This document shows positions 39,138 through 48,521 of a DNA stretch of 64,000 bases, piece by piece. This stretch comes from Paucibacter sp. KCTC 42545 (lineage in GTDB: Bacteria; Pseudomonadota; Gammaproteobacteria; Burkholderiales; Burkholderiaceae_C), in contig NZ_CP013692.1 in the NCBI RefSeq assembly GCF_001477625.1, positions 558,001-622,000 on the forward strand, in the 5' to 3' direction. Position numbers and translations under genes: made by a program. The notes below the pieces were generated by a model, which saw only the letters and a program-made list of their open reading frames with translations, searched no databases and was not told the DNA's origin. The first letter of the stretch is position 1; the number at the start of each line of letters is the position of its first letter.

Positions 39138-40141
39138 GGTTGATTCCTGTTCTCGGGCTGGGGCTTGCGGCCCCAGATCAGCGCATCGGGTTTGGCCTCG
39201 ACGGCGTCGCTGAGCTGGCGCAGGCTTTGCGCGGTGTTTTCCAGCTCGCGCACGGTCTGTTCCAGCTGCCACACGGCGGTGGAGTCGCGCCCGGTCATCT
39301 CGCGCAAGCTGCGTGCGGCGGCGGCCACCTCGTCCAGGCCTTTGCGCAAGCTGGTCAGCGTGGCGGAGTTTTCGGCCGTCAGCTGGCTTAAGTTCTCCAT
39401 GGCCGCACCGGTTTTGCCTGCGGCTTGCTGCATCGCCGCCAGTGACTCCGTGGCTTGCGGCAGCACGCGTTGCTGTTCGATGTGCAGCTCCAGCCGCTCG
39501 ATCGCTTTGAGCGTGCGTTTGAGGCTGTCCAGCGTGCCGCCGGCATTGCCGATCACATTCTTCAGCTCGGGCGAGTTCACCAGCACCTTGATGGCCCGCA
39601 TGGTGCTGCCCAAGTCGGCCACCATTTCCTCGACCGGCAATTGCTCCAAACGTGCCGTCATTTGGTCGAAGCGTGAGGGCAGGGTGGGGATCTCGCCCAT
39701 CTCGTTGCTCAGGGCATAGAGCTTCTCGGGCGTGTTGGGCTGCAGGCTCAGATCAACCAGCAGCAAGCCGGTCAGCAGGCTCTGGCTTTGCAGCTGGGCG
39801 CGCAGACCCAGGTGGCGCATGCTGTCCAGATCGCTCAAGCCCGTGACGCGCAGGCGCCGCTCCGCCTCGGGCGAGAACTCCACCACCACCGGGATCAGAA
39901 ACTTTTTGCTGTTCGGTGCCACGGTGATGCCCAGCTTGCTGACCTGGCCCACCTTGACGCCCAGAAACACCACCGGTGCGCCCACTTGCAGGCCGTAAAC
40001 CGAGCCCTCGAAATACATCACCGCGCGTTCCGGCCGGCTGAACAAGGTGCCGCGCGCCAGCAGCAAGACGCCCACAAAGGCGAGCAGGCAGGCCGCGATC
40101 ACGAAACTGCCGATCAAGGTCGGGTTGGCTTTTTTACTCAT
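39134..40141 (-). CDS. MlaD-family (MCE domain) periplasmic lipid-transport protein
   Basis: 335 residues. One N-terminal membrane anchor (about 9-29) is followed by the MCE domain (about 40-120: MYFEGSVYGLQVGAPVVFLGVKVGQVSKLGI), then a long helical region (about 150-330) with heptad-like pattern, as in MCE proteins that form a hexameric tube across the periplasm. The 3' end overlaps the lipoprotein gene and the 5' end overlaps the ATPase gene, each by 4 bp. The long tail makes it closer to PqiB/LetB-like single-MCE proteins than to E. coli MlaD (183 residues). Confidence 0.93.
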   Translation of the reverse strand: MSKKANPTLIGSFVIAACLLAFVGVLLLARGTLFSRPERAVMYFEGSVYGLQVGAPVVFLGVKVGQVSKLGITVAPNSKKFLIPVVVEFSPEAERRLRVTGLSDLDSMRHLGLRAQLQSQSLLTGLLLVDLSLQPNTPEKLYALSNEMGEIPTLPSRFDQMTARLEQLPVEEMVADLGSTMRAIKVLVNSPELKNVIGNAGGTLDSLKRTLKAIERLELHIEQQRVLPQATESLAAMQQAAGKTGAAMENLSQLTAENSATLTSLRKGLDEVAAAARSLREMTGRDSTAVWQLEQTVRELENTAQSLRQLSDAVEAKPDALIWGRKPQPENRNQP

Positions 40142-40938
40142 TGGGGCTCACTCATTGCGGCCGGCTTGCCGCGCCTCATGAAGCTGCTCACTTGGGGCGG
40201 GCCGCTGGTTAAGAGCGCTTGCGGGCTGCCCAAGGCAATCATGGTACGGGTCTTGGCGTCCAGAAACACGCAGCGGTCGGCAATGCCCAGAATGCTGGGC
40301 AACTCGTGGGTCACCATCACCACCGTGGCGCCTAAGCTGTCGCGCAGCTCCAGGATCAGATCGTCCAGGTTTTTGGAGCTGATCGGGTCCAGCCCGGCCG
40401 AGGGTTCGTCGATGAAAAGGATTTCCGGATCGATGGCCAGGGCCCGCGCCAAGGCCGCGCGCTTGCGCATGCCGCCGCTGATCTCGCTGGGGTAGTAATC
40501 ATCAAAGCCACGCAAGCCCACCAAGTCGAGCTTGAAGCTGGCCAGGGCGCTGGTCTCGGCGGGGCTCAGGGCCAGGTGTTGCTCGATGATCAGGGCCACG
40601 TTCTCGTTCAGGGTCAGGGAACTCCAGAGCGCGCCGCTTTGAAACATCACGCCGCATTGGCGCTGCAGCTGGGCTTGCTCTGCCGCGCTGCTGGCCCAGA
40701 AGTCCTGGCCTTTGATCAGCACCCGGCCTTGGGCCGGGCTTTGCAGGCCGATCATGTGGCGCAGCAGCGTGCTCTTGCCGCAGCCGCTGCCACCCATGAT
40801 GACGAAGATCTCACCGCGCTGCACCGCGAAGTTGAGGTCGCGCTGTATCACCCGCTCGCCATAAGCCATGGTGAGCGCGTCGATGACGATGGGGGCGGTG
40901 TCGCTCATCGTTGGAAGTGTCGGGGCTGTTGGCTTCAC
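40138..40938 (-). CDS. MlaF-like ABC transporter ATP-binding protein
   Basis: 266 residues from a GTG at 40938, or 256 from an ATG at 40908; neither has a strong ribosome site. Walker A is [14 protein letters not shown], the signature is EISGGMRKRAALARALA (the MlaF form ISGGM), and Walker B is EILFIDEPSAGLDPIS. It energises the phospholipid-transport complex with the MlaE permease and MCE protein encoded on either side. Confidence 0.93.
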   Translation of the reverse strand: MKPTAPTLPTMSDTAPIVIDALTMAYGERVIQRDLNFAVQRGEIFVIMGGSGCGKSTLLRHMIGLQSPAQGRVLIKGQDFWASSAAEQAQLQRQCGVMFQSGALWSSLTLNENVALIIEQHLALSPAETSALASFKLDLVGLRGFDDYYPSEISGGMRKRAALARALAIDPEILFIDEPSAGLDPISSKNLDDLILELRDSLGATVVMVTHELPSILGIADRCVFLDAKTRTMIALGSPQALLTSGPPQVSSFMRRGKPAAMSEPQ

Positions 40939-40942
40939 CGGC

Positions 40943-42100
40943 TCAGATGCCCAGTTTGTAAAACACGATGGTCAACATCGAGGCCGTCACCACGATCAGC
41001 AAGATGCCGGTCACCACCGCCGAGGTGGCCGCTTCGCCCACCGACTGCGCACTGCGGCCGCACTGCATGCCGCGCAAACAGCCCGCCAGCGCCACCATCG
41101 CCCCGTAGACGCAGGACTTGGCCAGGCCGACACCAAAGTCGGTCAGGCTCAGCGTCTCCACGGTTTGGCTGAAATAGGCCGTGGCGTCCAGACCGAACAC
41201 CAGCACCGCTACGCTCAGGCCGGCCAGAATGCCCATCACGCTGGCGTAGATGGTCAGCAAGGGCATCATCAAAATCAAGGCCAGCATGCGCGGCAGCACC
41301 AGATAGCGCATCGGCGCCATGCCGGCGGTGCGGTAGGCATCGATCTCTTCGTTGACCTGCATGGTGCCCAGCTGGGCCGCGAAGGCCGCGCCCGAGCGGC
41401 CGGCCACCACGATGCCGGTCATCAGCGCGCCGATTTCCCGCACCATGCCAATGCCCACCAGGTCGGCGATGTACACCTGGGCACCAAACCTGGCCAATTG
41501 CGCCGCGCCCATATAGGCCAGGATCAAACCGACCAAAAAGCTGATCAAGGAAACGATGCCAAAGGCTTGCGGCCCGCATTGCTCGACGATGCTCCAGAAG
41601 TCGCGGGCCCGAAATGAGCCCTTGCCGCGCAGCGCCTCGCCGGTGGCTTGCAGCAGCTCACCGATGAAGCGGGCGAAGGCGCGCATATCGGCGCCGATCT
41701 CCAGCGTCAGCAGGCCTAAGCGATGGATGAAGCCGGTATTGGCCTCGGCGTGGGGTGCGTCGGGCGGCTCACCCTGCGCGGCCAGGTGCAGCAAGCGCCG
41801 CAGACCGTCGGGCAGGGCGCTGAAGTCCAGTTGCACGCCCTCGGCCTGCAGCTGCTGGATCAGGCCGCGTATCAAAACGGCAAAGCCGCTGTCCCAGGCG
41901 TTGAGTTGTTGGCCGTCGAGGCTGATGGTGGTGCCTTCGGCTTTGCTCTCGGCGGCAAAGGCGATCAACTCGGCTGCTTGGGGTAAACGGTCGCTCAAGC
42001 GCCATGAGCCGGCGAACACCCAGCGCACGGAGGCCGCCTGCGGCTCAGGCAGAACGCGGAAGCGTTCTTCGCTCAAGGGCATGCGCGGGACTTCTGTCAT
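40943..42100 (-). CDS. MlaE-family permease with N-terminal STAS domain
   Basis: 385 residues. The first ~110 residues form a STAS/MlaB-like domain (RWVFAGSWRLSDRLPQAAEL, ISLDGQQLNAWDSGFAVLI), and residues ~130-385 are the MlaE permease (LVGLILAYMGAAQLARFGAQVYIADLVGIGMVREIGALMTGIVVAGRSGAAFAAQLGTM). The fusion explains why no separate mlaB is present. It is the first gene of a four-gene operon (permease, ATPase, MCE protein, lipoprotein). No mlaC or mlaA homologue is nearby. It is divergent from the nicotinamidase-like gene. Confidence 0.93.
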   Translation of the reverse strand: MTEVPRMPLSEERFRVLPEPQAASVRWVFAGSWRLSDRLPQAAELIAFAAESKAEGTTISLDGQQLNAWDSGFAVLIRGLIQQLQAEGVQLDFSALPDGLRRLLHLAAQGEPPDAPHAEANTGFIHRLGLLTLEIGADMRAFARFIGELLQATGEALRGKGSFRARDFWSIVEQCGPQAFGIVSLISFLVGLILAYMGAAQLARFGAQVYIADLVGIGMVREIGALMTGIVVAGRSGAAFAAQLGTMQVNEEIDAYRTAGMAPMRYLVLPRMLALILMMPLLTIYASVMGILAGLSVAVLVFGLDATAYFSQTVETLSLTDFGVGLAKSCVYGAMVALAGCLRGMQCGRSAQSVGEAATSAVVTGILLIVVTASMLTIVFYKLGI

Positions 42101-42211
42101 TCTTCTCGCAAGTTATTTGGGGTGTTGCCGCAGTGTCGCATCAGCAAATGCCGCCGCGCAGACTCCTAGCGTCCCTTGTACATTGAAGCCCTCGAAGATT
42201 CAATTCTCATC

Positions 42212-43081
42212 GTGCCTAGCCAACTCCACCATCCCCTGCATTTGCTGATCATCGATCCGCAGAACGATTTTTGCGATCTGCCCGAGGCCTATCGGGCGCC
42301 CGATCCGGCCACGGGGGGCAGGCTGTCGCCCGCACTGCCGGTGCCTGGCGCTCATGCCGATATGCAGCGACTGGCCCAGTTCATGCGCTCCTGCCAGGCA
42401 AAGCTGGATGCGATCACGCTCACCTTGGACTCGCATCAGCGCCTGGACATCGCCCATCCTGCTTGGTGGCAGGATGCCAGCGGCCTGCCTGTGCCGCCTT
42501 TCACCATCATCAGCGCCGAGGCGCTGCGCGCCGGCCAATTCTGCCCGCGTGACCCGGCGCAGGCCCCGCGCTGCCAGGCTTATTTGGATGCGCTGGAGGC
42601 GGGCGGGCGCTACCAGCTGATGGTCTGGCCGGTGCACTGCGAGATCGGCACCTGGGGCCATGCGGTGCATGCCGATGTGCATGCGGCTTGCAGCGCCTGG
42701 GAAGAGTCGCGTTTGCTGCCGGTACGCAAGATCCTCAAAGGCAGCAACCCCTGGACCGAGCATTACAGCGCACTGCAGGCCGAAGTGCCCGATGCCGCCG
42801 ACCCCGCCAGCCAGTTCAACCAGGGCTTGCAGCAAAGCCTGGCGACGGCCGGCACCTTGCTGGTGGCCGGTGAGGCCAGCAGCCATTGCGTCAAGGCCAC
42901 GCTGGAACATTTGGTGGCGCATTGGCCGCCCGATCAGCTGGGCCGCATCGTGCTGCTGAGCGATTGCATGAGCCCGGTGGCCGGCTTTGAGTCACAGAGT
43001 CAGGCCCTTTTGGATGAGATGCAGGTGCGCGGTTTGCGCGTGTGCAGCACTGGTCAGTGGCTGGCCGAGGCGGCGCAGTGA
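42212..43081 (+). CDS. Nicotinamidase-like cysteine hydrolase (isochorismatase superfamily)
   Basis: About 289 residues from GTG 42212; the frame extends to a TTG at 42176 and no ATG is available, so the start is uncertain. The catalytic triad is visible: Asp in [10 protein letters not shown], Lys in [11 protein letters not shown] and Cys in [13 protein letters not shown]. The metal-site type blocks [15 protein letters not shown] and [12 protein letters not shown] match nicotinamidases. It is longer than typical PncA (about 210 residues), with an insertion of roughly 60 residues in the middle. Its stop overlaps the nicotinate phosphoribosyltransferase start by 4 bp, strongly supporting a role in NAD salvage (nicotinamide to nicotinate). 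Confidence 0.82.
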   Translation: MPSQLHHPLHLLIIDPQNDFCDLPEAYRAPDPATGGRLSPALPVPGAHADMQRLAQFMRSCQAKLDAITLTLDSHQRLDIAHPAWWQDASGLPVPPFTIISAEALRAGQFCPRDPAQAPRCQAYLDALEAGGRYQLMVWPVHCEIGTWGHAVHADVHAACSAWEESRLLPVRKILKGSNPWTEHYSALQAEVPDAADPASQFNQGLQQSLATAGTLLVAGEASSHCVKATLEHLVAHWPPDQLGRIVLLSDCMSPVAGFESQSQALLDEMQVRGLRVCSTGQWLAEAAQ

Positions 43082-44307
43082 GCGGCGCTGTTGTGGGTTC
43101 TTCTGCCGCCCCCGTCATCGGCAGCCTGCTGGAGACCGATCTCTACAAATTCACCATGTGGCAGGCCATGCTGCACCGCCACCCGCAGGCGCAGGCCGAG
43201 TACCGATTCGCCTGCCGCTCCCAGCCCGACTACCCGCTGGCCGAGTTGCTGCCCGATATCGCGCGCGAGCTGGACGCCCTGTGTGCGCTCAGCTTCAAGC
43301 CCGACGAGCTGCGCTACCTGGGCGGCCTGCGCTTCATGAAGTCTGACTTCATCGACTTTCTGCGCATCTTTCGCTTCCAGCGCGACTTCATCGAACTGGG
43401 CGTGAGCGAGGTCGATGGGCGGCAAGACCTGACCCTGGTGGCGCGCGGACCGCAAGTCCATGTGATGGGCTTTGAGATCTATGTGCTGGCCATCGTCAAC
43501 GAGCTTTACTTCCGCCGCTTTGACCAAGCCCGTGCCCTGCGCCTTGGCCGCGAACGCCTGGCCAGCAAGATTGCCGAGTTACGCGCCTTCGAACATGAGC
43601 CCCGGCGCGCCCATCCCTTCGAGGTCTTCGACTTTGGCGTGCGGCGGCGCTTTTCCGGCGCCTGGCAGCGCGAGATGGTGGCCACCTTGAAGGCCGAGGT
43701 GCCGCAGTTCTTCAAAGGCACCTCGAATGTCTTGCTGGCCCGCGACCTTGACCTGGTGCCCATCGGCACCATGGCGCATGAGTATTTGCAAAGCTACCAG
43801 GCCACCGGCGTGCGCCTGCGCGACCATCAAAAAGCCGCGCTGGAAGACTGGGTGCAGGAGTACCGCGGCGACCTGGGTGTGGCGCTGACCGATGTGGTTG
43901 GCATGGACGCCTTTCTGGCCGACTTCGATCTCTATTTCGCCAAGCTGTTTGACGGCTTGCGGCACGACTCCGGCGACCCCTATGTCTGGGGCGAAAAAGC
44001 CCTGGCCCATTACGCCAAGTTGCGCATCGACGCGCACACCAAGCGCCTGGTGTTTTCCGACGGACTGGATGTTCCTGCCGCCCTGGCCCTGTACCGCCAT
44101 TTCGCTGATCGCACCCAGCTGGGCTTTGGCATAGGCACCAACTTCTCCAACGATATGGGGCTGACGCCCTTGAACATCGTCATGAAGCTGACCCATTGCA
44201 ATGGCCAGGCGGTGGCCAAGCTGAGCGACAGCCCGGGCAAGACCATGTGCGAGGACCAAACCTTCCTGGCCTATCTGCGCCAGGTCTTCGGAATTGCCGC
44301 CATATGA
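43078..44307 (+). CDS. pncB: Nicotinate phosphoribosyltransferase
   Basis: 409 residues from GTG 43078, which overlaps the preceding stop. The family start [29 protein letters not shown] is clear. Further blocks are [37 protein letters not shown] (around the phosphorylated His region) and [12 protein letters not shown]. The enzyme makes nicotinate mononucleotide from nicotinate and PRPP in the Preiss-Handler pathway. Length agrees with E. coli PncB (400). It acts on the product of the preceding hydrolase. Confidence 0.96.
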   Translation: MSGAVVGSSAAPVIGSLLETDLYKFTMWQAMLHRHPQAQAEYRFACRSQPDYPLAELLPDIARELDALCALSFKPDELRYLGGLRFMKSDFIDFLRIFRFQRDFIELGVSEVDGRQDLTLVARGPQVHVMGFEIYVLAIVNELYFRRFDQARALRLGRERLASKIAELRAFEHEPRRAHPFEVFDFGVRRRFSGAWQREMVATLKAEVPQFFKGTSNVLLARDLDLVPIGTMAHEYLQSYQATGVRLRDHQKAALEDWVQEYRGDLGVALTDVVGMDAFLADFDLYFAKLFDGLRHDSGDPYVWGEKALAHYAKLRIDAHTKRLVFSDGLDVPAALALYRHFADRTQLGFGIGTNFSNDMGLTPLNIVMKLTHCNGQAVAKLSDSPGKTMCEDQTFLAYLRQVFGIAAI

Positions 44308-44413
44308 GTTAAGGAGCTGATCATTCTGCCCAGTTTGCCAGCCCAGCCAGCGCGCTTCTGGCACTGATTCGACTGCCCCAAGTGCTTGGAAACATGCTCA
44401 AATAATTGCCGCC

Positions 44414-45688
44414 ATGTCTGCTGCAGAAAACGAACATCGCATCACCGTTGATCAGTTGCGCGTGGGCGTTTACGTCTACTTGGACGTGGGTTGGATGGAT
44501 CACCCCTTCAACTTCAATAACTTCAAGATCAAGACCGAAGAGCAGCTGCAGACCATTCGCAGCCTGGGCCTGGCCAGCGTGCGCTGGGCGCCGTCCCTGA
44601 GCGATGTGAAGCCTTTGGCCAAGAGCGAGCAGCCGCCGGCGCCGCCCACCGCGGAGGAGCTGGCCCGCCAGGCCGAGCTGGCCGCCCTGATGGCCGCCAA
44701 GCAGCAGCGCATTCAGCAGCTGGCCGAGCACCGCGAGAAGATCGAGAAAGTGGAGCGCGCCTTCGCCAATGCCGCCGGGGTCATCAAGGGCATCAACAAA
44801 ACCATTTACTCGCAGCCCCAGCAGGCGCTGAATGACACCACCGAGCTGATCGGCGGCATCGTCGACGAGATGCTGGCGGCGCCGGATCTGGCCATTCAGG
44901 TGATGGGCGACAAGCCCGGCAACGAGGATGTCTATCTCCACTCACTCAACGTCTCTGTGCTGGCCATGGTGCTGGGCAAGGAGATGAGCATGCCGGCCGA
45001 GCTGGTCAAGATGGTGGGCATGGCGGCGGTGTTCCATGACATCGGGCTGAACGACATTCCCGAGAACATCATGCGCAAGGCCGGGCCCTTGAGCAAGTTC
45101 GAGCGCGAGGCGCGCGAACTGCACTGCCAGTACGGTCTGGACCTGGCGAAGAAGATTGGCTTGTCCAATGTCTTGTGCAACATCATCTATCAGCACCACG
45201 AGGCCTTTGACGGCAGCGGCTATCCGAAAAAGCTGTCGGGCGAGGCGATCGATCCCTTGGCCCGCCTGGTGGCGGTCATCAATACCTACGACAACCTCTG
45301 CAACGCGCCGAATATCGCCAACTCGTTGACGCCGCATGAGGCCTTGTCGCAGATGTTCGCCCAGCAGCGCAGCCGCTTTGACCCGCGCTTTTTGCAGGCC
45401 TTCATCAAGTTCATGGGCGTGTATCCGCCGGGCACCATCGTGGGCCTGTCCAATGATGTGATTGGCCTGGTGATTCGCGTCAACGCCGCCCGGCCGCTCA
45501 AGCCCACCGTCATCACTTATGACGCGGGCATTCCGAAGAGCGAAGCCATGATGCTGGACCTCAACGAAGAGGGCGATGTCCACATCAGCAAGGCCTACCG
45601 CCCCAGCCAGCTGCCGGCCGCGGTGTATGAGTACCTGGCGCCGCGCAAGCGGGTCAATTACTTCTTTGACGGAGGCAAGCCCTCATGA
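44414..45688 (+). CDS. HD-GYP domain cyclic-di-GMP phosphodiesterase with DUF3391
   Basis: 424 residues. The N-terminal ~130 residues are DUF3391-like (ITVDQLRVGVYVYLDVGWMDHPFNFNNFKI). The HD-GYP domain (about 150-340) keeps the HD pair (VFHDIGLNDIP, His208-Asp209), the HHE metal region (YQHHEAFDGSGYP) and the GYP motif at 269-271. It should hydrolyse c-di-GMP. The stop overlaps the start of the hybrid kinase by ATGA, so the two proteins probably act in one signalling path. Confidence 0.94.
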   Translation: MSAAENEHRITVDQLRVGVYVYLDVGWMDHPFNFNNFKIKTEEQLQTIRSLGLASVRWAPSLSDVKPLAKSEQPPAPPTAEELARQAELAALMAAKQQRIQQLAEHREKIEKVERAFANAAGVIKGINKTIYSQPQQALNDTTELIGGIVDEMLAAPDLAIQVMGDKPGNEDVYLHSLNVSVLAMVLGKEMSMPAELVKMVGMAAVFHDIGLNDIPENIMRKAGPLSKFEREARELHCQYGLDLAKKIGLSNVLCNIIYQHHEAFDGSGYPKKLSGEAIDPLARLVAVINTYDNLCNAPNIANSLTPHEALSQMFAQQRSRFDPRFLQAFIKFMGVYPPGTIVGLSNDVIGLVIRVNAARPLKPTVITYDAGIPKSEAMMLDLNEEGDVHISKAYRPSQLPAAVYEYLAPRKRVNYFFDGGKPS

Positions 45689-48459
45689 GCTGGGATGCTG
45701 CCACCCTGGATCGCGTCATGTGCGACCAGAGCTCCGAGATGCTCTTGGTGGTGGACCCCAAGTCGCTCAACATCATCTCGGCCAATCGGCAGGCCGAAGT
45801 CACCCTGGGCTATGAAGCCACGCCGCTGGTTGGGCGCTCCATCACCGAGGTGGAAAGCAGCCTGGCCGATATCTTCTACTGGGAAGATGTGCGCATGGGT
45901 GGCGGTAGCGATATCGACAACGCTGAATCCATGTACATCTGCGGTGACGGCGTGGCGCTGCCTGTGATCAAGTCGATCCGCCGCTTGCGGGGTGACTTCG
46001 AAGACGTCTTGGTGCTGCGGGTGCGTGACGGCGCCAGCTTGAAGCGCGGCGAGGCCCAGTTGGCGGCGTTGTCTGGCCAGTTGCAGGCGACGCTGGAATC
46101 GATCTGGGAAGGCATTCTGGTGCTCGATTCGGCCGGCCAGATCGTCAATATGAACCGCCGCTTCAGCGCCATGTGGGAGATCCCCGAGGCCGTGCTGCTG
46201 CAAGACAGCGAAGCCATCATCGCCTGCCTGATGGACAAGCTGAGCACGCCGTGGGCGTTGCAAGACGACTTCGACGCCTTCAGCCAACAGGCTGGTCACG
46301 AAGTCTGCGAAATCACCAAGCTCAAGAACGGCCGTTTGTTTGAACGCCGCGCCCGCCCGCAGATGGACCGCGGCGAGGTGATCGGGCTGGTTTACAGCTT
46401 CCACGACATCAGCGATTTCGTGCACGCCCGCCAGGAGGCCGAGGAAGCCTCGCGCTCCAAGAGTCGTTTCCTGGCCAATATGAGCCACGAGATCCGCACG
46501 CCGATGAATGCGATCCTGGGCCTGCTCAAACTCTTGCAGCGCACCGAGCTCAGCACGCGCCAGCGCGACTACGCCAGCAAGACCGAAGGTGCGGCCCGCT
46601 CGTTGCTGGGCTTGCTCAACGACATTCTTGACTTCTCCAAGGTCGAGGCCGGCAAGCTGGCGTTGGACCCGCAGCCGCATGCCTTGACGCAGGTCTTCCG
46701 TGATTTGTCGGTGATCCTGGCCGCCAATGTGGGCGCCAAGCCGGTGGACTTGCTGTTTGATCTGGATCCGCAACTGCCGCCCTTGTTGCAGGTGGATGCT
46801 TTGCGCTTGCTGCAGGTGCTGATCAATCTGGCCGGCAATGCGCTCAAGTTCACGGCCCGCGGCGAGGTGGTGGTGGGCGTCAAGCTCTTGCAGTGCGATG
46901 CAGAGGCGGCGCGCCTGGAATTCACGGTGACGGACACCGGCATAGGCATCGCGCCGGAGCACCATGCCAAGATTTTTTCCGGCTTCAGCCAGGCTGAAAC
47001 CTCCACCACACGCCAGTTCGGAGGCACCGGCTTGGGGCTTGCCATCAGCATGCGCTTGCTGGAATTGATGGGCGGGCAGATCACGCTGCAAAGTGCGCTG
47101 GGCCAGGGCAGCCGCTTCAGTTTTCAGCTCGACTTGCCGCTGGTGCAGGCCGAAGCCGAGCCTGGTGTCAGCGCCCAGCGCGCAGCCCCGCCGCGGCAGG
47201 GCCTGGCCTTGCTGATTGACGATAACGCGCGGGCCCGCGACGTGTTGCGCCGCCTCTTGACGGCCGAGGGATGGCAAGTGGTGGCGGCGGCCAGCGTGGC
47301 CGAGGCGCAGGCCTTGATGGCTGCCTCCGCCCCCGACGGCCTGGCGCTGAACCTGGCGCTGGTGGACGCGCTGCTGCCGGGCGAAGATGTGTGGGCTTGC
47401 TTGGCCCAGCTGCGGGCCCAGCCCGGCTTGGCCGAGTTGCCCATCGTCATGAGCGGCACGGCGCTGCAGCTCGAAGCGCAGACCCAGGCCGAGCAAGCGC
47501 AGCTGAGTGCCTTCTTGGTCAAGCCTTTGATGGCGGTCGCCTTGCGTGAGGCGCTGAATCCGGCCAAGGACGCGGCCGCCGAAAACGCCCAGGCCGGCGC
47601 GGCGGCTGCGTCGAACGAGGCGGCCCCGCTGGCGGGCATCCGCCTGCTGGTGGTGGAGGACAACCTCAACAACCAGCAGGTTGCGCAGGAGCTGCTTGAA
47701 GACGCCGGCGCCACGGTTAGCCTGGCCTCGAATGGGCAGGAGGCGGTGGACTTTATGCGGGCCGAGGCGGGCTCGGTGGACCTCTTGTTGATGGATGTGC
47801 AAATGCCGGTGATGGACGGCTACACCGCCACCCGCATCCTGCGCGAGGAGCTGGGCCTGCGCCTGCCCATCGTGGCGATGACGGCCAATGCCATGGCCTC
47901 GGACCGCGATGATTGCTTGGCCGCAGGCATGGACGAGCATGTGGGCAAGCCTTTTGACCTGGACCGGCTGGTGCAGCTGATCCAAAAGCTCGGCCGGCCA
48001 ACAAGGCCCGGCTCGGAGGGTTCGGCCTCAAGCGAAGCGGCAGCGGCGTTTGTCTTTCCCTCTTTGCAGCTGCCCGCGCCGTTGCAGCAGCAGGCGTTGG
48101 CTGATGGCATTCAGATCCAGCTGGCCCTGGACCGCTTCATGGGCAAAGCGCCGATGTATCAGCGCACCGTGCTGGGCTTTGCCGCTTCAGCGAGCGAACT
48201 GCCGGGCCAGGTTGAGGCGGCCTTGCATGCGGGTGATTTGGCGGCCGCCCAGCTTCAGGTTCACGCCTGCCGAGGCATGGCCGCCATCTTGGGCGCCGAG
48301 CGCCTCGCCCAGTTTCTGGACAGTGGCGAAACCCAGCTGGAGCAAGGTAATGCGCCCGATGCCGCCTGGCTGGCCACACTGTCCGAGCAGCTACAGGCCA
48401 CGGTGGCAGCCTTGCACGAACTGGCCGAGGCGGTGCTGGCCTTGCCGGCGCAGACCTGA
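45685..48459 (+). CDS. Hybrid sensor histidine kinase with PAS, two receiver domains and HPt
   Basis: 924 residues and no membrane segment, so a cytoplasmic sensor. Two PAS-like domains (about 5-115 and 130-250) precede the HisKA region (FLANMSHEIRTPMNAILG, His268), the HATPase domain (N box LINLAGNALKFTARGEV, G boxes DTGIGIAPEH and GGTGLGLAIS) and two receivers: one with Asp561 (LALVDALLPGED), a diverged second with Asp704 (LLLMDVQMPVMDGYTA). A C-terminal HPt-like segment has His860 in VHACRGMAAILGAERL. The first receiver lacks the usual DVxMP and may have altered phosphorylation. GGAGG lies 8 bases before the ATG. It is probably partnered with the coupled HD-GYP protein, since no separate output domain is present. 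Confidence 0.93.
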   Translation: MSWDAATLDRVMCDQSSEMLLVVDPKSLNIISANRQAEVTLGYEATPLVGRSITEVESSLADIFYWEDVRMGGGSDIDNAESMYICGDGVALPVIKSIRRLRGDFEDVLVLRVRDGASLKRGEAQLAALSGQLQATLESIWEGILVLDSAGQIVNMNRRFSAMWEIPEAVLLQDSEAIIACLMDKLSTPWALQDDFDAFSQQAGHEVCEITKLKNGRLFERRARPQMDRGEVIGLVYSFHDISDFVHARQEAEEASRSKSRFLANMSHEIRTPMNAILGLLKLLQRTELSTRQRDYASKTEGAARSLLGLLNDILDFSKVEAGKLALDPQPHALTQVFRDLSVILAANVGAKPVDLLFDLDPQLPPLLQVDALRLLQVLINLAGNALKFTARGEVVVGVKLLQCDAEAARLEFTVTDTGIGIAPEHHAKIFSGFSQAETSTTRQFGGTGLGLAISMRLLELMGGQITLQSALGQGSRFSFQLDLPLVQAEAEPGVSAQRAAPPRQGLALLIDDNARARDVLRRLLTAEGWQVVAAASVAEAQALMAASAPDGLALNLALVDALLPGEDVWACLAQLRAQPGLAELPIVMSGTALQLEAQTQAEQAQLSAFLVKPLMAVALREALNPAKDAAAENAQAGAAAASNEAAPLAGIRLLVVEDNLNNQQVAQELLEDAGATVSLASNGQEAVDFMRAEAGSVDLLLMDVQMPVMDGYTATRILREELGLRLPIVAMTANAMASDRDDCLAAGMDEHVGKPFDLDRLVQLIQKLGRPTRPGSEGSASSEAAAAFVFPSLQLPAPLQQQALADGIQIQLALDRFMGKAPMYQRTVLGFAASASELPGQVEAALHAGDLAAAQLQVHACRGMAAILGAERLAQFLDSGETQLEQGNAPDAAWLATLSEQLQATVAALHELAEAVLALPAQT

Positions 48460-48521
48460 GCCTCCAGATATTGCGGCATGCAAGGCCGCATGGATGGGCG
48501 GCGACTACAGGTGACTAGCGC

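Noticed and set aside
39138..39272. N-terminal extension of the PqiC-like lipoprotein
   Set aside because: The extension lies within mlaD, is basic and low-complexity, and would bury the lipoprotein signal.
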